A stretch of 64,000 nt of DNA, from the NCBI RefSeq assembly GCF_900105615.1, contig NZ_LT630003.1:4900001-4964000 (forward strand), in the 5' to 3' direction. Positions 18,597-26,592 of this stretch are shown in pieces; within the stretch, counting starts at the first letter, position 1; each line of letters begins with the position of its first letter. The position numbers and the translations under genes are program-made. The notes beneath the pieces were generated by a model, which saw only the letters and a program-made list of their open reading frames with translations, was not told where the DNA came from and searched no databases. This DNA is from Lacrimispora sphenoides JCM 1415. Its GTDB lineage: Bacteria > Bacillota > Clostridia > Lachnospirales > Lachnospiraceae.

Positions 18597-20504
18597 ATGG
18601 ATAGGCGAAAGAGACAGATCCTGGATATTTTGTCAGACAGTGAATACTATACGGCAGAAGATCTTGCAGGGCAGATCTGTATCGGGACAAAGACCATTCG
18701 CAATCTGCTGAAAGAGATGAATCAGGAAATAGAGCCCTATGGGGCCTCGATTCTTTCAAAATATGGTGTAGGATATTATCTGAACGTTTCGGACAAAGAA
18801 AAGTTCGGTTCTTTTATTCAGGACGCCCATCATTCCGATAAATATCTGCCTGATACGTCGGAGGAACGGATACAATACCTGCTGGAGTATCTGTTTAACA
18901 GCCCTTCCTTTGTAAAATTGGATGAATTGAGTGACAGTCTGTATATCTCGAAGCGGACATTGACAGCGGATTTAAAGGAAGTAGAACAATACTTAAATAA
19001 ATTTAATATAAAAATCATCCGAAAACCTAATTACGGAATTAAGCTGGAAGGAGGAGAATTCGAAGCAAGATTGTGCATCGCGTCTTTTTCTGGAAAACGG
19101 CTTCATAAGGGCAATCAGAGTATGGATGAGATTGCGGCATGCGTATCGGATGTTCTTAAAAGGAACGATTTTCTGATCCCCGGAGCTGCCTATCAGAACC
19201 TCGTTGTTCATCTCTACATAGCGATCAGCCGGATCATGGAATGCCATTATGTGCCCATGCCTGAGGAGCCTTTGAAGAATTTGAACGGACGGTATGAGTA
19301 TCAGATCGCAAAAGAAATCGCGGAACAGATAGAATCCACATTCCACATCACATTTCCTGAGGCAGAGATCGTTTACATCACCATACACTTAGCAGGGAAG
19401 AAGATGATATACCATGCCGATGGAGCGGATCAGAATATCATCATTACCCAGGAAATCAGTGATCTGGTGACCATCATGCTGGAACGGGTATACGATCTGT
19501 TCAAATTTGATTTCCGCAATGATCTGGAGCTGCGCATGCTATTGTGCCAGCATCTGGTGCCTTTAAGCATCAGGATTAAATATGATATGGACTTAAAGAA
19601 TCCTCTTCTTCGGGATGTAAAGGAAAGGTTTTGCCTTTCCTATACCATGGCCTGCAATGCGGTCACAGTTATAAACGAACATTTTAATATCCTTTTGTCA
19701 GAAGATGAAATTGCATACTTTGCCTTTGCTTTCGCATTTGCTCTTGAGCGGAAAAAGACTGAAATAGAGAAAAAGAATATACTTCTGGTATGCTCTTCCG
19801 GTCGGGGAAGTGCGAAGCTTCTTCAGTATAAATACCAGAATTCGTTTAAAGAATATATAAACGATATTACTGCCTGTGATGTGGGAAGTATTTATAAGGT
19901 GGATTTTTCAAAATATGACTACATCTTTACCACCGTACCCATCACGGTTCCTGTACCTCTTCCGATTCTGGAGGTGCAGTATTTTCTTGATGACAAAGAC
20001 ATTGTCAATGTAAAAAAGGTTCTTACTTCCGATAAGGCATCTTCCGTGCGGAATTACTATGAACGGGAGATGTTTCTGCCTCATTTAAAGCTGCAGACAA
20101 AGGAAGAGGTCCTCCGCTGTATGTGCCAGTTTGTGATGGAAAAGAAGAATCTTCCGAAGGAATTTTATGAATCCGTGTTAAAGAGGGAGAGGCTAGCCAA
20201 GACCGCTTTTGGCAACATGGTGGCAATGCCTCACGTTTACAAGGCGATCAGTGAGGAGACATTTGTATGTGTTGGTATCCTTGATGAACCGGTGGACTGG
20301 GAAGGGCAGAAGGTACGCGCCGTTTTCCTGGTGTCCATAGCCAATAAGGATCATACCAGTGAAGAACTGCAGCGCTTTTATCAGATGACGGCGGCCTTTC
20401 TTTTAAGCCAGAAACAAATCCAGGAGCTGGTCAAAAAGCAGGATTATGATGCATTTATAGAAGCCATGAGCAGCATAGAAGCACAGATTCCAAAGGAAGT
20501 ATGA
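18597..20504 (+). CDS. PRD-domain transcriptional activator with PTS IIB- and IIA-like domains (LicR/MtlR/ManR type)
   Basis: Sugar-responsive DNA-binding regulator of 635 residues. Order: an N-terminal HTH_11 ('TAEDLAGQICIGTKTIRNLL'), a second Mga-type HTH ('LDELSDSLYISKRTL'), PRD1 (His205, His264) and PRD2 (His319). A IIB-like domain follows ('LLVCSSGRGSA', near residue 400), then a C-terminal IIA domain with 'MVAMPH' (His546). PTS enzymes phosphorylate such histidines to set activity. The second PRD2 histidine is missing: the region reads 'YFAFAFAFAL', placing Ala378 where family members have His in 'YIALHF'. The DNA-binding N-terminus argues for an activator rather than an RNA antiterminator. 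It is closed by its own terminator and is followed by the PTS operon carrying the same operator sequence. Confidence 0.9.
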   Translation: MDRRKRQILDILSDSEYYTAEDLAGQICIGTKTIRNLLKEMNQEIEPYGASILSKYGVGYYLNVSDKEKFGSFIQDAHHSDKYLPDTSEERIQYLLEYLFNSPSFVKLDELSDSLYISKRTLTADLKEVEQYLNKFNIKIIRKPNYGIKLEGGEFEARLCIASFSGKRLHKGNQSMDEIAACVSDVLKRNDFLIPGAAYQNLVVHLYIAISRIMECHYVPMPEEPLKNLNGRYEYQIAKEIAEQIESTFHITFPEAEIVYITIHLAGKKMIYHADGADQNIIITQEISDLVTIMLERVYDLFKFDFRNDLELRMLLCQHLVPLSIRIKYDMDLKNPLLRDVKERFCLSYTMACNAVTVINEHFNILLSEDEIAYFAFAFAFALERKKTEIEKKNILLVCSSGRGSAKLLQYKYQNSFKEYINDITACDVGSIYKVDFSKYDYIFTTVPITVPVPLPILEVQYFLDDKDIVNVKKVLTSDKASSVRNYYEREMFLPHLKLQTKEEVLRCMCQFVMEKKNLPKEFYESVLKRERLAKTAFGNMVAMPHVYKAISEETFVCVGILDEPVDWEGQKVRAVFLVSIANKDHTSEELQRFYQMTAAFLLSQKQIQELVKKQDYDAFIEAMSSIEAQIPKEV

Positions 20505-20529
20505 GGGAAAGGCATATAGAATAAAAGTG

Positions 20530-20570
20530 AGACGAGTGCAAAATGATTATCATTTTGCACTCGTCTTTTT
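20530..20570 (+). terminator. Strong terminator after the PRD regulator
   Basis: A perfect 16-bp stem (20531-20546 with 20550-20565) with a 3-nt loop, then five T residues. It isolates the regulator transcript from the PTS operon. Confidence 0.93.
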
Positions 20571-20639
20571 CTCTGTCGGGATCAGCCTCGCAAAGTCGTA
20601 TATTCATTTGGTAAAGAGAGGAAAAAGGTACCATTACGA

Positions 20640-20697
20640 AAATGGAAAAAGGCATCATGGAGTTCTAAAAAGAAGTATGGTAGTATGTGAATGTGCA
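20640..20697 (+). promoter_or_regulatory. PTS-operon promoter/operator, copy of 18481-18538
   Basis: Second copy of the two-block element described at 18481, with TAGTAT (20682-20687) in the -10-like position and again no consensus -35. It lies about 230 bp before the EIIA start, leaving a long leader. The shared sequence makes the adjacent PRD protein the obvious candidate to bind both copies (inference). Confidence 0.6.
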
Positions 20698-20736
20698 ATA
20701 GATAAATGCATTATTTTCAATAAAGACAGGGAAGTG

Positions 20737-20811
20737 ATGAAGAGAAAATTTATGAACGGCCTGCTTGCAGCAGCAGGAGCTTCCGTTCGTTCTGTACCAG
20801 CTGCAAATTGA
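20737..20811 (+). CDS. Possible 24-residue leader peptide
   Basis: A short frame in the PTS-operon leader encodes a basic, Ala-rich peptide beginning MKRKFMNGLLAAAG. An AGGGA lies only 4 nt before its ATG. It falls between the operator and the first PTS gene, where leader peptides occur, but nothing else shows that it is translated. It could be chance. Confidence 0.2.
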   Translation: MKRKFMNGLLAAAGASVRSVPAAN

Positions 20812-20872
20812 GGGAGAGGTTAACAGTAGATAGAATAATTCAGATAATACAAGATCAGCATGATGTAGTTTT

Positions 20873-20900
20873 GAGTCACTTTATGACATTTGTGAGACTC
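20873..20900 (+). promoter_or_regulatory. Imperfect dyad in the PTS leader
   Basis: GAGTCAC (20873-20879) faces GTGAGACTC (20892-20900) as an inverted repeat with a two-base bulge, ending 27 nt before the EIIA start. It may be an operator half-site pair or an RNA hairpin. The rest of 20812-20927 shows no recognisable feature. Confidence 0.3.
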
Positions 20901-20927
20901 ATAATTACAGGTTAAGAGAGAGGCAGT

Positions 20928-21236
20928 GTGAGAATGGATATTGAAATGATTGTTATGAAGCTTGTAGTCTGCGGAGGGAACGCCAGAAGCACTGCGATTG
21001 AAGCACTGCGTTCGGCAAAAAACGGTGATTTTAAACATGCGGACCAGTTGATGGAAGATGCAGAAAAGACGATTCAGGAAGCACATGAGGTCCAGACAGA
21101 AATGATCCAGAATGAGTTAAACGGCAAAAAGGCAGAAGTCGGGCTTTTAATGGTTCATGCCCAGGATCATCTGATGAATGCCATGACGGTCATGGACCTG
21201 TGCAAAGAAATGATTGATATTTTAAGAATAAAATAA
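20928..21236 (+). CDS. PTS lactose/cellobiose-family IIA component
   Basis: Cytoplasmic phospho-carrier that passes phosphate from HPr to the IIB protein. It is 102 residues and all-helical, as usual for this family. The active histidine is His77 in 'MVHAQDHLM', followed by the family's conserved HL. The start is GTG 20928, with GAGAGAGG five bases upstream; ATG 20934 is a possible alternative giving a product two residues shorter. First gene of a IIA-IIB-IIC-GH4-chitosanase operon. Sequence alone places it in the lactose/chitobiose/cellobiose class and does not give the sugar. Confidence 0.92.
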   Translation: MRMDIEMIVMKLVVCGGNARSTAIEALRSAKNGDFKHADQLMEDAEKTIQEAHEVQTEMIQNELNGKKAEVGLLMVHAQDHLMNAMTVMDLCKEMIDILRIK

Positions 21237-21261
21237 TTCATTTATAGAAAGGAAGGTAGTT

Positions 21262-21564
21262 ATGAGAAACATTGTTTTGTTTTGTGCGGCAGGAATGTCC
21301 ACCAGCCTCTTGGTTCATAAGATGAAAGAGGCAGCTGAAAAAGAAAATTACGAGTGTAAGATCAATGCCTATGCACTTGCAAGCACCAAGGACAAGGGGA
21401 AGGATGCAGATATCATCCTGCTGGGGCCTCAGGTTCGTTTCAGTAAGGCAAAAGTAGAAAAGGACTGTCCAGGTAAGATCATTGAATGCATTGATATGCA
21501 GGTATATGGCACTATGAACGGTGCAAAGGTCATAGCTCAGGTCAAAAAAGCATTGGGCGATTGA
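21262..21564 (+). CDS. PTS lactose/cellobiose-family IIB component
   Basis: Cytoplasmic phospho-carrier of 100 residues that receives phosphate from IIA on a cysteine. Cys8 in 'LFCAAGMSTSLLV' is the phosphorylation site, and this P-loop-like signature is typical of the cellobiose IIB fold. AGAAAGGAAGG upstream gives a good ribosome site. It lies 25 nt after IIA and 30 nt before IIC. Confidence 0.94.
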   Translation: MRNIVLFCAAGMSTSLLVHKMKEAAEKENYECKINAYALASTKDKGKDADIILLGPQVRFSKAKVEKDCPGKIIECIDMQVYGTMNGAKVIAQVKKALGD

Positions 21565-21594
21565 ATTTGAGCACACAATAAGGGGGAAATAAAG

Positions 21595-22869
21595 ATGGAT
21601 AAATTGATGAACTGGTTGCAAGACACAATTATACCGCCATTGTCAAGATTGGGGAATCAAAGACATTTGGTAGCGGTACGTAATGGTTTAACGTTAACGT
21701 TACCGGCAATCATAAGCGGAAGCATTTTTCTTATCATAGGGAATATTCCAATTGAAAGCTGGACTAATTTTTTAGCACCTTATGAAGACATGATTAATGC
21801 TGCCGTCGGTGTTTCGTTTGGCATTATTTCACTTTTAGCAGCAATTGGAATCGGTTACGAGCTAAGTAAAAGTTATGACCTTGATGCTATTTCCGGTGCG
21901 GGCTTGTCGGTAATGGCTTTTATTACCACTCAGCTTTCAGACGGCTTTGTCATTGATCCTGCAGGCTTTGATTCTACGGGACTATTTACAGCAATTATTG
22001 CGGGAATTGTTACGACTGAAATTTATCATTTCTGCATTAAAAAGAATTGGGTATTTAAACTGCCTGAGGGTGTGCCGCCGGCAGTAAGTAATTCCTTTGT
22101 ATCTTTGATTCCTGCAATGCTGATTTTAGTGCTGTTCTGGACAATTCGTGTTCCGCTGCATTTTAATATTACTGAATTCATTCAAAGTATCTTTTCGCCG
22201 TTGCTTCATGCATTAAATAGTTTACCTGGTATTTTGCTCTACACATTTTTAGTAAGTTTATTGTGGTGTGCAGGAATCCATGGAGACATGACATTAGAAG
22301 GTGTTGCAGATCCAATATTTTTAGCCTTTGTTGCAGCAAATGCTTCTGCATATGCCAAAGGAGAAGCACTTCCTTATATCACTGCATCAGGTTTTTCCAG
22401 CTTATTTGTTAATGTGGGCGGAACAGGGGCTACATTAACCTTAGTTCTTCTGATGATTTTCTCAAAATCAAAAACTTATAAGGAATTGGGAAAGGTGGCT
22501 CTGCCGGGTTCGATTTTTGAAATAAATGAGCCGGTAATTTTCGGGTTTCCGATTATCATGAACCCACTGATGATGATTCCTTTCATTTTGATTCCGTTAG
22601 TATTGGCTGCCAGCAGTTATTTTCTTATGTCCATTGGATTGGTTGGCAGACCGATAATGATGGTTCCCTGGACCATGCCCCCGATTATTGGACCTTTAAT
22701 GGCCACTGGCTGGGATATAAGAGCCGCAATCTGGTCTGCACTTGAAATTGTCATTGCTATTGTTATTTATATGCCATTTTTCAAGATTGCTGAAAAACAA
22801 ATGTTGGAGAATGAAAATCACACACTTGAAACAACGGATATTGAAGTTAATGGAGTTGCAGAAAATTGA
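21595..22869 (+). CDS. PTS cellobiose-family IIC permease
   Basis: Membrane channel of the PTS importer, 424 residues and about ten hydrophobic segments. 'CAGIHGD' (the conserved His loop) and 'FEINEPVIFG' (the conserved Glu motif that binds the sugar) are both present, so the transporter looks intact. AGGGGG lies upstream. The gene is visibly richer in A+T codons than rho or rarA nearby, as are the two genes that follow. That may hint at a separate origin for the locus, but base composition was not measured. Confidence 0.94.
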   Translation: MDKLMNWLQDTIIPPLSRLGNQRHLVAVRNGLTLTLPAIISGSIFLIIGNIPIESWTNFLAPYEDMINAAVGVSFGIISLLAAIGIGYELSKSYDLDAISGAGLSVMAFITTQLSDGFVIDPAGFDSTGLFTAIIAGIVTTEIYHFCIKKNWVFKLPEGVPPAVSNSFVSLIPAMLILVLFWTIRVPLHFNITEFIQSIFSPLLHALNSLPGILLYTFLVSLLWCAGIHGDMTLEGVADPIFLAFVAANASAYAKGEALPYITASGFSSLFVNVGGTGATLTLVLLMIFSKSKTYKELGKVALPGSIFEINEPVIFGFPIIMNPLMMIPFILIPLVLAASSYFLMSIGLVGRPIMMVPWTMPPIIGPLMATGWDIRAAIWSALEIVIAIVIYMPFFKIAEKQMLENENHTLETTDIEVNGVAEN

Positions 22870-22886
22870 TCATGGAGGAATTTACT

Positions 22887-24206
22887 ATGTCAAAAAAAAT
22901 TAAAGTTGTAACGATTGGCGGAGGATCCAGCTATACACCAGAATTGGTTGAGGGATTTATTAAAAGATATGATGAATTTCCAATCAGTGAATTGTGGCTG
23001 GTGGATATCGAAGAAGGCAGGCATAAGTTAGAGATTGTGGGAGAGATGGCTAAGCGGATGGTAGAAGCAGCAGGAATTGACTGCAAGGTTTACCTAACGC
23101 TGGACCGGCGGGAAGCTTTAAAAGATGCGGATTTCGTTACCACACAGCTGCGGGTTGGATTATTAGATGCTCGAATTCAGGATGAGCGTATCCCTTTAAG
23201 CCATGGGTTAATCGGTCAGGAAACCAATGGCGCCGGGGGCATCTTTAAGGCATTACGAACCATTCCTGTAATATTAGATATTGTTGAAGAAATGAAAGAG
23301 CTATGCCCTGATGCTTGGTTAATTAACTTTACCAATCCTTCCGGTATGGTTACGGAAGCCGTTTTAAGATATGGCAATTGGAACAAGGTCGTTGGTTTAT
23401 GCAATATTCCAATCAATGCGGTCTATGAAGAAGCTGCAATACTTGATGAATTGCCATCAGATTTATTCTTCCAGTTTGCAGGCATTAATCATCTGCACTG
23501 GCACACAGTGGTTGATAAAAATGGAATTGACAGAACGGATGAACTTATAAATAAGATGTATGGAAGTGGAGAAACAAATTCAATTGTTGCAAATATTAAG
23601 GATAATCGTTTAATTTTTGAACAAGTTGAAAATCTTCATATGGTTCCATGCCCGTATCATAATTACTATTACTATACGGATAAAATGTTAGCCGAGGAAT
23701 TAGAAGACTTTAAAAACAATGGAACCCGTGCAGAAAAAGTCAAAAAAATTGAAGCCGAATTATATGAATTATATAAGGACCCCAATTTAAATTATAAACC
23801 GAAACAGTTAGAAGAACGGGGCGGAGCCAGATATAGTGATGCTGCTTGCGAAACGATTACCTCAATCTACAATGATAAAAGAACAACCATGACCGTTAGT
23901 ACCCGGAATAACGGTACGATCAAAGACCTGCCTGATGATTGCGCGGTTGAAGTTACTTGTACTTTAACAGGAAAAGGCCCGGTTCCTTATAATTTCGGAA
24001 GCTTTAAACCTCAGGAAAGAGGATTGCTGCAATTGATGAAAGCTATGGAGGAATTAACCATTGAAGCTGCTGTTACAGGGGATAGAGGCACCCTATTACA
24101 GGCCTTTATGATGAATCCTCTGATTACCAGCGGGGACGTAGCAAAACAGGTAATGGAGGAATTACTGGAAGCCCATGAAAAACATCTTCCTAATTTCTTT
24201 CAGTAG
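22887..24206 (+). CDS. GH4 family 6-phospho-beta-glucosidase-type hydrolase
   Basis: NAD+- and Mn2+-dependent glycosidase that splits phosphorylated disaccharides delivered by the PTS. The product has 440 residues. The nucleotide site 'IGGGSSYTPELVEG' is near residue 9. The metal ligands are Cys172 ('GLCNIP') and His202 ('NHLHW'), with 'NFTNPSGMVTEA' between the two regions. ATG 22887 is chosen: GGAGG (22874-22878) is 8 nt upstream, and the frame running further 5' into the IIC gene lacks such a site. Given the chitosanase next door, the natural substrate may be a phosphorylated glucosamine disaccharide and not cellobiose-6-phosphate (inference). Confidence 0.92.
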   Translation: MSKKIKVVTIGGGSSYTPELVEGFIKRYDEFPISELWLVDIEEGRHKLEIVGEMAKRMVEAAGIDCKVYLTLDRREALKDADFVTTQLRVGLLDARIQDERIPLSHGLIGQETNGAGGIFKALRTIPVILDIVEEMKELCPDAWLINFTNPSGMVTEAVLRYGNWNKVVGLCNIPINAVYEEAAILDELPSDLFFQFAGINHLHWHTVVDKNGIDRTDELINKMYGSGETNSIVANIKDNRLIFEQVENLHMVPCPYHNYYYYTDKMLAEELEDFKNNGTRAEKVKKIEAELYELYKDPNLNYKPKQLEERGGARYSDAACETITSIYNDKRTTMTVSTRNNGTIKDLPDDCAVEVTCTLTGKGPVPYNFGSFKPQERGLLQLMKAMEELTIEAAVTGDRGTLLQAFMMNPLITSGDVAKQVMEELLEAHEKHLPNFFQ

Positions 24207-24248
24207 GTTTTCAGTAAACTTTTGTTTGATGAAAGGAGAAAAATTTTC

Positions 24249-25085
24249 TTGAATAAAAAAACAAACAAAATCATGGTTATCGTATCTCTCATAGGGTTAT
24301 TGATTTTAACCGGATGTACTTCCAATCAAACCGGCGGTCAATTAAAGAAAGGGAGCGAAAGCAGCGGTTCTTTGAAAGACTCAGAAAAGAAAGAGATTGC
24401 GATGGAGTTAGTTTCCAGCGCAGAAAATTCATCGTTGGATTGGAAGGCTCAATACAGCTATATTGAAGATATTGAAGATGGGAGAGGGTATACAGCCGGA
24501 ATCATCGGGTTTTGTTCTGGAACGGGAGATATGCTGCAATTAGTAAAAGGCTATACAGAAACAAAGTCGGAGAATCAGCTGGCTAAATACATAGAAGCTC
24601 TTGAAAAAGTGAATGGTTCGGATTCTCATGAAGGATTAGGGGAAGCTTTTGAAAATGACTGGAAGACTGCCAGCGAAGATGAAGAATTCCAGGAAGCACA
24701 GAACAAAATCAGAGATGAGATGTATTTTAATCCGGCAGTTGACCAGGCAGTAAAAGACGGATTATCCATTTTGGGCCAGTTCATTTACTATGATGCAATC
24801 GTAATGCATGGCCCAGGTGATGGATCTGTTCCATATGAAGAAAGTTTTCCGGGCATAAGAGAGGCTGCGATAAATAAAGCGAAGTCTCCGGCAGATGGAG
24901 GAAATGAAGCAGATTATCTTACGGCTTTTCTTGATGAAAGAGATAAGGTAATGAAACTTGAAAGTGCTCATGAAGACTTAAGCAGAACAATTGCCCAAAG
25001 GAATTTCCTAAAGGAAGAAAATTATTCCTTACAAAAGCCTCTTGAGTGGGAAATGTATGGAGATCCCTTTAAGATTGATAAATGA
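24249..25085 (+). CDS. Lipoprotein GH46-family chitosanase
   Basis: Endo-hydrolase of chitosan (polymeric glucosamine), here tethered outside the cell. The start is TTG 24249, with AAAGGAG 10 nt upstream. The N-terminus is a lipoprotein signal with lipobox 'LTGC' (Cys23). The mature domain shows 'SSAENSSLDW' and 'DIEDGRGYTAGIIGFCSGTGD'. Glu59 and Asp77 fit the GH46 catalytic pair, and their 18-residue spacing equals that of Glu22/Asp40 in the Streptomyces N174 enzyme. The product has 278 residues. It is last in the PTS operon, 42 nt after GH4. Lipid anchoring is notable because chitosanases are often freely secreted. Confidence 0.88.
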   Translation: MNKKTNKIMVIVSLIGLLILTGCTSNQTGGQLKKGSESSGSLKDSEKKEIAMELVSSAENSSLDWKAQYSYIEDIEDGRGYTAGIIGFCSGTGDMLQLVKGYTETKSENQLAKYIEALEKVNGSDSHEGLGEAFENDWKTASEDEEFQEAQNKIRDEMYFNPAVDQAVKDGLSILGQFIYYDAIVMHGPGDGSVPYEESFPGIREAAINKAKSPADGGNEADYLTAFLDERDKVMKLESAHEDLSRTIAQRNFLKEENYSLQKPLEWEMYGDPFKIDK

Positions 25086-25103
25086 TATAGCTATTAAGGC
25101 TAA

Positions 25104-25142
25104 AAGACAGCAATTCCAGGAAGCCCCTGGAATTGCTGTCTT
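25104..25142. terminator. Bidirectional terminator between convergent genes
   Basis: A perfect 17-bp stem (25104-25120 with 25126-25142) with a 5-nt loop. The minus strand continues into TTTT; the plus-strand T run is weak. It separates the chitosanase operon from the convergent desulfidase gene. Confidence 0.85.
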
Positions 25143-25149
25143 ATCTATG

Positions 25150-26424
25150 TTACACCTCTATCATAATCCGTATAATTTCCTTGTTGGTTTCCCTCATTCC
25201 TTCTCTCCCCAGTCTTCCGACATTCCGAAGGGTAGCCTCCACGCCTTTGGTGACGATCCCATCGCCGTCAAAGAACTGCTGTCCCTGCATGTACATATTG
25301 TAACCTAGAATTCCGGCTTCTATGGAAGATGCGATCTTTGCCGCACAGGAGGACTTTGCCCCATCGCATACGATACCGGAGACAATGGCAAGCGCATTGA
25401 CTATGGTATGGATGACTTCCTCATAGCCTCCTCCGCAGAGATAGGCAATTCCAGCTCCGGCCCCGGCTCCTGCATTGACGGCTCCGCAATAGGCGGATAA
25501 TCTGCCGATGGGAGTTTTCTGGTGAATGGCGGCCAGATTGGATAAGGCTAAGGCCCGGTATAATTTCTCTTCGCTGGCCTTTAAGGCCTTTGCATATACG
25601 ATGACAGGTACGGAAACGGTGATCCCCTGATTTCCGCTTCCGGAATTGATAACCACCGGCAGTCCGCAGCCATTCATTCTGGCATCAGAACCTGCAGCTG
25701 CCATGGCCTTTGCCCTGGCGGATAAGTCATCTCCCGCATTTTTAAGAAGTACCTTGCCGATATTGGCTCCATAGCTTTCCTTAAGCCCCTCTTCGGCAAT
25801 GGCCCAGTTGTAACGGATCTGCCGGTCCAGGATCTCCTGTATGTCAGAGATATCCACGGAATTGATAAAGTCCCAGATATCCTCCATATTGAGTAAATTC
25901 CGGTCAGTCAGCGCCTCTTCTTCCAAAGTCGCTTCCTTTTTCTCTTGTATGATCCCATCCTTTTCAATGAGGACGATGTTGGTGTGGTAACCCGCAATCC
26001 GTACCCTGCTATAGGACGATCCCTTATACAGGGTAATAAGGATGTCAAAATTAATCCCCTGATCCAGATGTTCCACCGTGATCTCTCGTTCTTTCATAAA
26101 TTCTCTCATCTGTACCATCTGCTCTGGCGAGACCTCAGCTATGACCTCCAGCTCTCTTTCCGGATTCCCTGCCACAATCCCCGCCGCCACTGCCGCAGGA
26201 ATGCCCTTTAAATGGCCTGTGTTGGGAACGATCACAGATTTCACATTCTTAATAATGCTTCCGCTGGCTGCCACCACCACTTGATCAGGTATCTGCCCCA
26301 GAGCTTTTCTGGCTATTGCGGCGGCATAAGCCAGGGCGATCGGTTCGGTACAGCCCATGGCGGGAAGCAGTTCTTCCTTCAGTATCTGCACATAGGCGCG
26401 GTATTTATTACATTCCCTTTCCAT
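25150..26424 (-). CDS. UPF0597 / L-cysteine desulfidase-like protein (CyuA/serine dehydratase alpha-like)
   Basis: Member of the UPF0597 family, related to the serine dehydratase alpha chain and L-cysteine desulfidase. Known members break L-cysteine into pyruvate, ammonia and sulfide with a [4Fe-4S] cluster. The product has 424 residues. Cys25 in 'MGCTEPIALAYA' and the Gly-rich C-terminal Cys cluster ('YCGAVNAGAGAGAGIAYLCGGG' themes, 'IVCDGAKSSCA') are present. It is transcribed away from the LysR gene, which may control it. The choice between cysteine and another amino acid as substrate is inference. Confidence 0.85.
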   Translation of the reverse strand: MERECNKYRAYVQILKEELLPAMGCTEPIALAYAAAIARKALGQIPDQVVVAASGSIIKNVKSVIVPNTGHLKGIPAAVAAGIVAGNPERELEVIAEVSPEQMVQMREFMKEREITVEHLDQGINFDILITLYKGSSYSRVRIAGYHTNIVLIEKDGIIQEKKEATLEEEALTDRNLLNMEDIWDFINSVDISDIQEILDRQIRYNWAIAEEGLKESYGANIGKVLLKNAGDDLSARAKAMAAAGSDARMNGCGLPVVINSGSGNQGITVSVPVIVYAKALKASEEKLYRALALSNLAAIHQKTPIGRLSAYCGAVNAGAGAGAGIAYLCGGGYEEVIHTIVNALAIVSGIVCDGAKSSCAAKIASSIEAGILGYNMYMQGQQFFDGDGIVTKGVEATLRNVGRLGREGMRETNKEIIRIMIEV

Positions 26425-26450
26425 ATGAACATTAATTCCTTTCTGAAAGT

Positions 26451-26479
26451 ATCATTAATTTTCGTAAACAGCCTGTCAA
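26451..26479 (-). promoter_or_regulatory. Promoter for the desulfidase-like gene
   Basis: On the minus strand: TTGACA (26479-26474), a 17-bp spacer and AATGAT (26456-26451). The -35 is perfect and the -10 matches 4 of 6. It is 27 nt before the ATG. Confidence 0.55.
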
Positions 26480-26537
26480 TAATCATTGATTTCTTATTAG
26501 TTATAATGTACCATATAAAAGTATGAATGTAAAATTT

Positions 26538-26557
26538 AACGTTTTTAAGATAACGTT
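26538..26557. promoter_or_regulatory. Paired AACGTT sites, possible LysR operator
   Basis: Two palindromic hexamers AACGTT (26538-26543 and 26552-26557), 14 bp centre to centre in an A/T-rich stretch between the divergent desulfidase and LysR genes. LysR proteins commonly bind such divergent intergenic regions; this assignment is inference. Confidence 0.35.
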
Positions 26558-26592
26558 TAATATTTTTAAATTACTAAGGAAGGAGTTTTAAG

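Noticed and set aside
20527..20811. A 94-residue frame spanning the terminator and operator before the PTS genes
   Set aside because: It reads through a perfect 16-bp terminator stem and the conserved operator, so it is not a plausible gene; only its last 24 codons were kept as a low-confidence leader peptide.
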